A stretch of 38,682 nucleotides of DNA, taken from the NCBI RefSeq assembly GCF_021531995.1, contig NZ_JAFBIZ010000017.1, positions 1 through 38,682 on the forward strand, read 5' to 3'. Shown in pieces: positions 33,930 through 38,682 of the stretch; positions within the stretch are counted from its first letter, which is position 1; the number at the start of each line of letters is the position of its first letter. The translations under genes and the position numbers were made by a program. Source of the stretch: Faecalicatena contorta. GTDB lineage: Bacteria > Bacillota > Clostridia > Lachnospirales > Lachnospiraceae. The notes beneath the pieces were generated by a model. The model saw nothing but the letters and a program-made list of their open reading frames with translations, ran no database searches and was not told where the DNA came from.

Positions 33930-34187
33930 AAAAAAATCCCCATCCCAAAAGGGACGAGGTCTAACCCGTGGTACCACCCTGATTCCCATATCCTTCCTTC
34001 GAATATGAGCACTCATAACATGCGTAACGTGCATATACGTCACCTTCTACTCTTACTTCAAAAGTGCAGCTTACGTGGGAAATTCGTTTACCATCTGAAC
34101 CAAAGGGAACTTTCAGCCCGGTGATTCCCTCTCTCTTTTGGAAAATGGGTCACTACTTACACGGTCATTGCTTTTAACTATGAATAC
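33930..34187 (-). ncRNA. T-box riboswitch leader of pheST
   Basis: A leader of about 255 nt between promoter and pheS. It holds the T-box core AGGGTGGTACCACGGG (minus strand, near 33966-33981), which pairs with the tRNA acceptor end, followed by a terminator stem (CCTCGTCCC with GGGATGGGG) and a run of eight T near 33929-33936. Stem I elements include GAGAGAGGG and GGGCTGAAAGTTCCC. A UUU/UUC triplet in GAATTTCCCAC near 34080 is a candidate Phe specifier. Uncharged tRNA-Phe should favour the antiterminator and so switch on the operon. Confidence 0.92.
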
Positions 34188-34193
34188 CTAATT

Positions 34194-34221
34194 ATTGTAA
34201 CATATGAATTCAGGATGTCAA
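34194..34221 (-). promoter_or_regulatory. pheST operon promoter
   Basis: TTGACA at 34216-34221, a 16-nt spacer and TACAAT at 34194-34199, immediately upstream of the T-box leader. It lies right behind the yihY-like stop codon with no clear terminator between, so some readthrough from yihY into the leader is possible. Confidence 0.75.
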
Positions 34222-34230
34222 GAAATAATT

Positions 34231-35076
34231 CTACTGGTCCTGCACTTCTCCCTCCTGCTCCCGCTTCTCCTTCATCATGACATTCAGCTCTCCTCCAAGA
34301 AGAATTCCGTACATACAGAAATACATCCAAAGCATGATCAGTACAATCGTTGTAAGACTTCCATACATAGTAGAAAAGCCCGTAAACACATCCAGATATA
34401 TAGAGAAAATCCAGGATACAATCATCCATCCAACTGCAGTAAATGCGGCGCCTGAAACCTGATCTTTCAGCTTACCTTTCCGGTTTGGAAGGAATTTATA
34501 CAGTAACAAGGAAAACACGACCAGAAGAATGGGCGTAACAATGGTTCTCATCTGAATCAACTTGTCTGCAACCTGTTCCAGAAAGGGGACGTGTTGTGTT
34601 ACAAATATATTTAATGTGTTACCGAATACAGACAATACCAGAAGAAATATGATGACAAGTAAAAACATGACCGTATATATCGTCGAACGAATACGAAGTA
34701 AAATGTAATTTCGCGTCTCATGACACTTATAGATCATATTTAGCCCGTTTGTCATGGCAAGCACACCTTTTCCCGCAGACCAGAGCGCCACCACAATCGT
34801 AAGCGGAATAATACCGGTCGACTGGTTATACACCTGATTTACAATAGATGTAATCAGCGTTTCCACAGTACTCGGAAATACCTGTAGAACTGCCGTCATA
34901 ATATCTGCCTTTGTAACCGGTGTATATTGCACCATTGTAATCAGAAGCAGAATAATCGGAATCAGACTCAGCATGAAGAAATATGCCGCCTGTGCGGCAT
35001 ATGCTCCAACATGATCATTTCCTATCCTGCTCGTCATTTCAATTACTTTCCTATACAGATTTCTTACCTTCTTCAT
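34231..35076 (-). CDS. YihY/BrkB-family inner membrane protein
   Basis: A 281-residue polytopic membrane protein with about six helices. The family pattern is clear: AYAAQAAYFFMLSLIPIILL near the start, VALWSAGKGVLAMTNGLNMIY in the middle, LPNRKGKLKDQVSGAAFTAVGW, and FSTMYGSLTTIVLIMLWMYF near the end. BrkB proteins were once mislabelled ribonuclease BN; their function is not established. The C-terminus is charged and short. It lies 56 bp after the SpoIID-like gene in the same direction, with no obvious promoter between them. Confidence 0.92.
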   Translation of the reverse strand: MKKVRNLYRKVIEMTSRIGNDHVGAYAAQAAYFFMLSLIPIILLLITMVQYTPVTKADIMTAVLQVFPSTVETLITSIVNQVYNQSTGIIPLTIVVALWSAGKGVLAMTNGLNMIYKCHETRNYILLRIRSTIYTVMFLLVIIFLLVLSVFGNTLNIFVTQHVPFLEQVADKLIQMRTIVTPILLVVFSLLLYKFLPNRKGKLKDQVSGAAFTAVGWMIVSWIFSIYLDVFTGFSTMYGSLTTIVLIMLWMYFCMYGILLGGELNVMMKEKREQEGEVQDQ

Positions 35077-35132
35077 TGTATTCTCCCGATATATTTGACC
35101 TCTATTCTACTTGATTTTCCCCGGTTTGTCCA

Positions 35133-36485
35133 TTACATCTTAACTTCAACTGTGATTCCCTGAAAAAACAGGGTCAGTATCTCTATATATGTTTTCCCGT
35201 TTTTTGCCATTTCATTTGCTCCATTCTGGCTCATTCCGATTCCGTGCCCATACCCGCCTCCTCTGATCTTATACACATCTTCGTTCTTTTCAATTGTAAA
35301 AAATGCACTCGGGAGCAGCGTCTGGCCGGGTACTTTTGTGCCATCCTGTTTTATGATCTCATACCCACTTCCACCAAGAGCCCTTCGGATCTTATTTTCT
35401 GTATCTACTGTTACACTCCCTTTATCACCCACTGCATAGATCTGGAGCACAATATTCCCGGCTCCTGTTCTTGTCACTTCTATACTTTCCAGTTTTCCAA
35501 TGTCTTTCCCCGTATAAAAACCGATCAGCCCGGACAACACTTCTGCCGGAATGTCTGCTTCCCACCGGTACCATGGAAGGTCCTTTTCATAATCACCATT
35601 TTCTCCTCTTACTTCAACCGACTTCAGATATTGATTTGCTTCACTGACCGATGTCCCCCATGCCTCTACATCCGTAGTGACACCACAGGAGGTTGAATAG
35701 TAATATGCCGTCACTACCTGTCCGTTATAACAGAGCACCTGGCCGGCCGTCTCTGAGACCGCCTGATCTGTCATCTTCTGCGGGAGACTGTTTCCGTATA
35801 CCTGGTAGTCTGTGCTGTCATTCACATGTGCTTCATATTCCGGATACGCATAATTTTCCATCTGCTGCCATGCATAACTTCTTGCACACACCGCCTGCGC
35901 CTTTAATGCTTCCAGTTCATAAGAAGCCGGCATCTCACTTGGAACCACTCTGCACAGATATGTTTCTACCGGAAGCTCATTGATGACCACAATTCCTTCC
36001 GGAGTCGTCCGCAGTTCCAGTACTCCTGAATAGGAGGGATGTCCGCAGGCCCGCGTAATTCCCATGACTGTGACTTCGCCGCCATCTCTGGCCCTTATCC
36101 GGACAATGCCGTCCTGAAACCATGCACTATCCGGGAGGAACTGAACTGTCTCCCCTTCCACAGTTTCCTGTACCGTTTCACCTGCACAGATCTCCATTCC
36201 GCCTGAAGCACACACTTCTACCGAAGAATGTACCTCCTGCTTATACCCATCCGTCATGATCAGCACCCGAATATCTGAAGAGTCCCATACCGCTTCTTCC
36301 TGCGATGCTGTATTCCCCTCCTGAATACCTGTCTCGTATTTCCGATTGTTCTGATCCTGCTCTGCATATACTGCTGACAACAGACCGCAGACGATCAGAA
36401 GCACGATTAAAAGAGACATTCCAAGGTAAGACATCCGCTTCAATTCTTCATTTCTCAGCGCTTTCTTTTTTCTGTATCTGCTCAC
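35133..36485 (-). CDS. SpoIID/LytB-domain protein
   Basis: A 450-residue membrane-anchored protein related to stage II sporulation protein D, a peptidoglycan lytic transglycosylase that helps the mother cell engulf the forespore. There is one N-terminal membrane helix (about 19-40). The SpoIID domain begins near residue 150: LELRTTPEGIVVINELPVET, CRVVPSEMPASYELEALKAQ (with the likely catalytic Glu) and ARSYAWQQM, ending in GGYGHGIGMSQNGANEMA. The start is a GTG at 36485 about 11 nt after AGAGG, weaker than its neighbours. True SpoIID usually sits near spoIIQ or murA; neither is here, so it may be a SpoIID paralogue rather than SpoIID itself. Confidence 0.88.
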   Translation of the reverse strand: MSRYRKKKALRNEELKRMSYLGMSLLIVLLIVCGLLSAVYAEQDQNNRKYETGIQEGNTASQEEAVWDSSDIRVLIMTDGYKQEVHSSVEVCASGGMEICAGETVQETVEGETVQFLPDSAWFQDGIVRIRARDGGEVTVMGITRACGHPSYSGVLELRTTPEGIVVINELPVETYLCRVVPSEMPASYELEALKAQAVCARSYAWQQMENYAYPEYEAHVNDSTDYQVYGNSLPQKMTDQAVSETAGQVLCYNGQVVTAYYYSTSCGVTTDVEAWGTSVSEANQYLKSVEVRGENGDYEKDLPWYRWEADIPAEVLSGLIGFYTGKDIGKLESIEVTRTGAGNIVLQIYAVGDKGSVTVDTENKIRRALGGSGYEIIKQDGTKVPGQTLLPSAFFTIEKNEDVYKIRGGGYGHGIGMSQNGANEMAKNGKTYIEILTLFFQGITVEVKM

Positions 36486-36587
36486 TTGCCATGTAACCTC
36501 TTGTCCCGGGTCTTTCTCTAATGTATGCTTTGATATGTTCTTATATGAACTCGTTTTATGCTGTTAAAAAATTGCGTTTTCTGTTGC

Positions 36588-36620
36588 AAAAAAAGGCAGC
36601 CGCACACGGCTGCCTTTTAT
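36588..36620. terminator. Strong terminator after the 6S-like RNA
   Basis: A perfect 12-bp stem (36591-36602 with 36607-36618) and a four-base loop, with seven T on the minus strand. It ends the 6S-like transcript and stands before the spoIID-like gene. Confidence 0.85.
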
Positions 36621-36629
36621 CATTTGCAT

Positions 36630-36811
36630 ATCCCCAAAATGCCGGTTTCTGTATTTTGACTCCTAGCCACAGCTAGGTGGGTGTCCGCATCTGCTTTTTT
36701 GTCTTCCCCTGCATGATCGGGGGCCTGACATATTACAGAGATGTAGGAGTCCCGTTTAAAGTATTGTAGGTTCAAAATTACAGAAGTTATCGCACATCCC
36801 AGGTTTTGACT
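36630..36811 (-). ncRNA. ssrS: Probable 6S RNA
   Basis: A non-coding transcript of about 180 nt with its own promoter. The two ends pair: TTCTGTAATTTTGA near the 5' end matches TCAAAATACAGAA near the 3' end with one bulge. Next comes an open central region (ACCTACAATACTTTAAACGG on the 5' side; a short CCTAGC/GCTAGG hairpin on the 3' side). The apical arm has stacked stems CATCT/AGATG, GTC/GAC and CCCC/GGGG. A long rod with a central bubble mimicking an open promoter is the 6S RNA plan, which sequesters sigma-A RNA polymerase. Exact ends are estimates. No coding frame of note is present. Confidence 0.75.
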
Positions 36812-36817
36812 AAAATT

Positions 36818-36846
36818 ATTATAACCTATTTACGTACATTTTACAA
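36818..36846 (-). promoter_or_regulatory. Promoter of the 6S-like RNA
   Basis: TTGTAA at 36841-36846, a 17-nt spacer and TATAAT at 36818-36823. Predicted start is near 36811, just where the 5' pairing arm begins. It sits 17 bp past the pckA stop codon. Confidence 0.75.
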
Positions 36847-36862
36847 CTCATAAAAGCGTTTT

Positions 36863-38467
36863 TTATAACTGTGGACCAGCAGAAACTAATGCTTTTCCAG
36901 CTTCATTTCCTTCGTATTTTGCAAAGTTCTTGATGAATCTTCCTGCAAGGTCTTTTGCTTTCTCTTCCCACTGTGCAGCATCTGCATAGGTATCGCGAGG
37001 ATCCAGAATTGCAGGATCAACACCCGGAAGCTCTGTAGGCACTTCAAAATCAAAGTATGGAATCTTCTTTGTAGGTGCATTCAGGATATCTCCATTCAGG
37101 ATTGCATCGATGATTCCACGGGTATCTTTGATAGAGATACGTTTTCCTGTACCATTCCATCCCGTATTAACAAGGTATGCTTTTGCACCACTCTTTTCCA
37201 TTCTCTTAACAAGCTCTTCTGCATATTTTGTAGGATGGAGTTCCAGGAATGCCTGTCCGAAGCAAGCAGAGAAAGTAGGTGTAGGCTCTGTGATTCCACG
37301 CTCTGTTCCTGCAAGCTTTGCTGTAAATCCTGACAGGAAGTAGTACTGTGTCTGTTCTGGTGTCAATACGGATACCGGTGGAAGTACTCCGAAAGCGTCT
37401 GCGGACAGGAAGATTACATTCTGAGCAGCCGGAGCGGAAGATACCGGACGTACAATCTTTTCAATATGATCAATCGGGTAAGAAACACGTGTATTTTCTG
37501 TTACGCTCTTGTCTGCAAAATCAATCTTTCCGTCAGCGTCAAGTGTTACGTTCTCAAGAAGCGCATTCCGTTTGATCGCATTGTAAATATCAGGTTCAGA
37601 TTCCTTGTCCAGGTTGATTACTTTTGCGTAGCATCCACCTTCAAAGTTAAATACTCCATTGTCATCCCATCCGTGCTCATCATCACCGATCAGAAGACGC
37701 TTTGGATCTGTAGAAAGTGTTGTCTTACCAGTTCCGGACAGACCGAAGAAGATTGCTGTGTTCTCTCCGTTCATATCTGTATTTGCTGAACAGTGCATAG
37801 ATGCAATTCCTTTCAGCGGAAGGTAATAGTTCATCATGGAGAACATACCTTTCTTCATCTCTCCGCCGTACCAGGTATTAATGATAACCTGTTCACGGCT
37901 TGTGATATTGAACACAACTGCAGTCTCTGAATTCAGTCCTAATTCTTTATAGTTTTCAACTTTTGCTTTTGAAGCATTATAAACAACAAAATCTGGCTCA
38001 AAACTCTCAAGTTCTTCTGCGGTAGGCATAATGAACATGTTTTCAACAAAATGAGCCTGCCATGCAACTTCCATGATGAAACGGATCGCCATACGTGTAT
38101 CCTTATTCGCTCCACAGAAAGCATCTACTACATAAAGCTTCTTATCGCAAAGCTCTTTCACTGCAATATCCTTTACTGCTGCCCATGTCTCTTCAGAAGC
38201 CGGATGGTTATCGTTCTTATACTCATCAGAAGTCCACCATACAGTATCTTTGGAGTTTTCATCCATAACGATGAATTTATCTTTTGGAGAACGTCCGGTA
38301 TATACGCCTGTCATTACATTCACTGCTCCAAGCTCGCTGACCTGTCCTTTTTCAAATCCTTCAAGACCTGCCTGTGTCTCTTCCTCAAATAATAATTCAT
38401 AAGAAGGGTTGTGTACAATCTCTGTAGTTCCTGAAATGCCGTACTTACTTAAATCGATTTTCGCCAT
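36863..38467 (-). CDS. pckA: Phosphoenolpyruvate carboxykinase (ATP)
   Basis: Interconverts oxaloacetate plus ATP with phosphoenolpyruvate, CO2 and ADP; in gut anaerobes it often runs toward oxaloacetate. The 534-residue protein is full length with TGRSPKDKF (57-65), the kinase-1a P-loop [14 protein letters not shown] near residue 242, and the metal-binding [19 protein letters not shown] just after it. GRSPKDKF and the P-loop mark the ATP-dependent, not GTP-dependent, class. The start ATG at 38467 has an AGAGG site about 10 nt upstream and a leader of about 80 nt. Single-gene unit as far as can be seen. Confidence 0.98.
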   Translation of the reverse strand: MAKIDLSKYGISGTTEIVHNPSYELLFEEETQAGLEGFEKGQVSELGAVNVMTGVYTGRSPKDKFIVMDENSKDTVWWTSDEYKNDNHPASEETWAAVKDIAVKELCDKKLYVVDAFCGANKDTRMAIRFIMEVAWQAHFVENMFIMPTAEELESFEPDFVVYNASKAKVENYKELGLNSETAVVFNITSREQVIINTWYGGEMKKGMFSMMNYYLPLKGIASMHCSANTDMNGENTAIFFGLSGTGKTTLSTDPKRLLIGDDEHGWDDNGVFNFEGGCYAKVINLDKESEPDIYNAIKRNALLENVTLDADGKIDFADKSVTENTRVSYPIDHIEKIVRPVSSAPAAQNVIFLSADAFGVLPPVSVLTPEQTQYYFLSGFTAKLAGTERGITEPTPTFSACFGQAFLELHPTKYAEELVKRMEKSGAKAYLVNTGWNGTGKRISIKDTRGIIDAILNGDILNAPTKKIPYFDFEVPTELPGVDPAILDPRDTYADAAQWEEKAKDLAGRFIKNFAKYEGNEAGKALVSAGPQL

Positions 38468-38552
38468 CTTTGTTTAACCTCTTTTCTATAAATTTGAGTG
38501 TCGTCGGAGCTGTTCATTCTATCCCATGTCCCGCAACAACGACATTTGCTCC

Positions 38553-38581
38553 ATTATCGCATTTTTTTACAAAAAAGTCAA
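38553..38581 (-). promoter_or_regulatory. pckA promoter
   Basis: TTGACT at 38576-38581, a 17-nt spacer and GATAAT at 38553-38558. Start near 38546 gives an 80-nt untranslated leader in which I see no strong structure. Confidence 0.75.
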
Positions 38582-38595
38582 CACTTTAACAATCT

Positions 38596-38607
38596 CTTTC
38601 GCGAAAG
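38596..38607. promoter_or_regulatory. 12-bp perfect palindrome upstream of pckA
   Basis: CTTTCGCGAAAG lies 15 bp upstream of the pckA -35 element, a position typical of an activator site. The regulator is unknown. Nothing else stands out in the remaining AT-rich 75 bp to the window end. Confidence 0.45.
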
Positions 38608-38682
38608 TTTATGTTCCCTGTTATGCATTTATTTTTCTTATTTCCCAAAAATTCGTTTTTAGTTTTGTTAAAAATGCAGGAT

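Noticed and set aside
1-38682. CRISPR array, tRNA or rRNA genes, insertion sequence with transposase
   Set aside because: None seen: no regularly spaced repeats, no cloverleaf-like segment noticed, no transposase or integrase frame. A model-based tRNA search was not possible.

Overview
The window reads as chromosome of a low-to-mid G+C Firmicute, most likely a gut Lachnospiraceae-type Clostridia. The grounds are a T-box leader on pheST, a SpoIID-family protein (sporulation lineage), a complete anaerobic (Cbi-type) corrin pathway, a Feo system with a small Cys-rich partner, and strong AGGAGG ribosome sites. The genus is inference. Almost every gene is on the minus strand, so the operons below run from high to low coordinates.

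Region 1 (1-3.7 kb): a type I restriction-modification hsdM-hsdS pair; no hsdR is visible before the left edge. Region 2 (3.8-6.2 kb): a copper-type module of csoR plus a 5'-deleted P-type ATPase that still carries a CsoR-like operator and promoter, then a DUF1638-like gene and a long palindromic element of about 150 bp. Region 3 (6.2-10.3 kb): the iron operon feoA-feoA-feoB, a 45-residue Cys-rich membrane protein and an unusual histidine-free Fur-like regulator, with a short DtxR-family regulator transcribed divergently.

Region 4 (10.4-25.8 kb): one compact cobalamin operon, cbiD-L-F-G-H-[J-E-T fusion]-A-cobT-cobU-cobS-(cobU-like)-cobC-cbiB-cobD-cbiP-cbiC. It covers most steps from cobalt-precorrin-2 to the lower-ligand attachment reactions, with neighbouring genes mostly touching or overlapping by a few bases. 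Cobalt chelatase, cobalt transporter and corrinoid adenosyltransferase genes are absent here, and the leader shows no cobalamin riboswitch.

Region 5 (25.9-27.2 kb): a plus-strand M24 aminopeptidase with its own promoter and an operator-like palindrome. Region 6 (27.2-34.2 kb): a T-box-led operon pheS-pheT-sppA-RDD-queA-sodC ending in a strong hairpin. Region 7 (34.2-36.5 kb): a spoIID-like gene followed by a YihY/BrkB membrane protein. Region 8 (36.6-38.7 kb): a probable 6S RNA with its own promoter and terminator, then ATP-dependent PEP carboxykinase behind a strong promoter.

No wholly new system is obvious. The least ordinary items are the histidine-free Fur-like protein inside the feo operon, the long palindrome upstream of the DUF1638-like gene, the decapitated metal ATPase with an intact operator, the 170-nt out-of-frame overlap of cobC and cbiB, and a Cu/Zn-SOD homologue lacking its active-site arginine.
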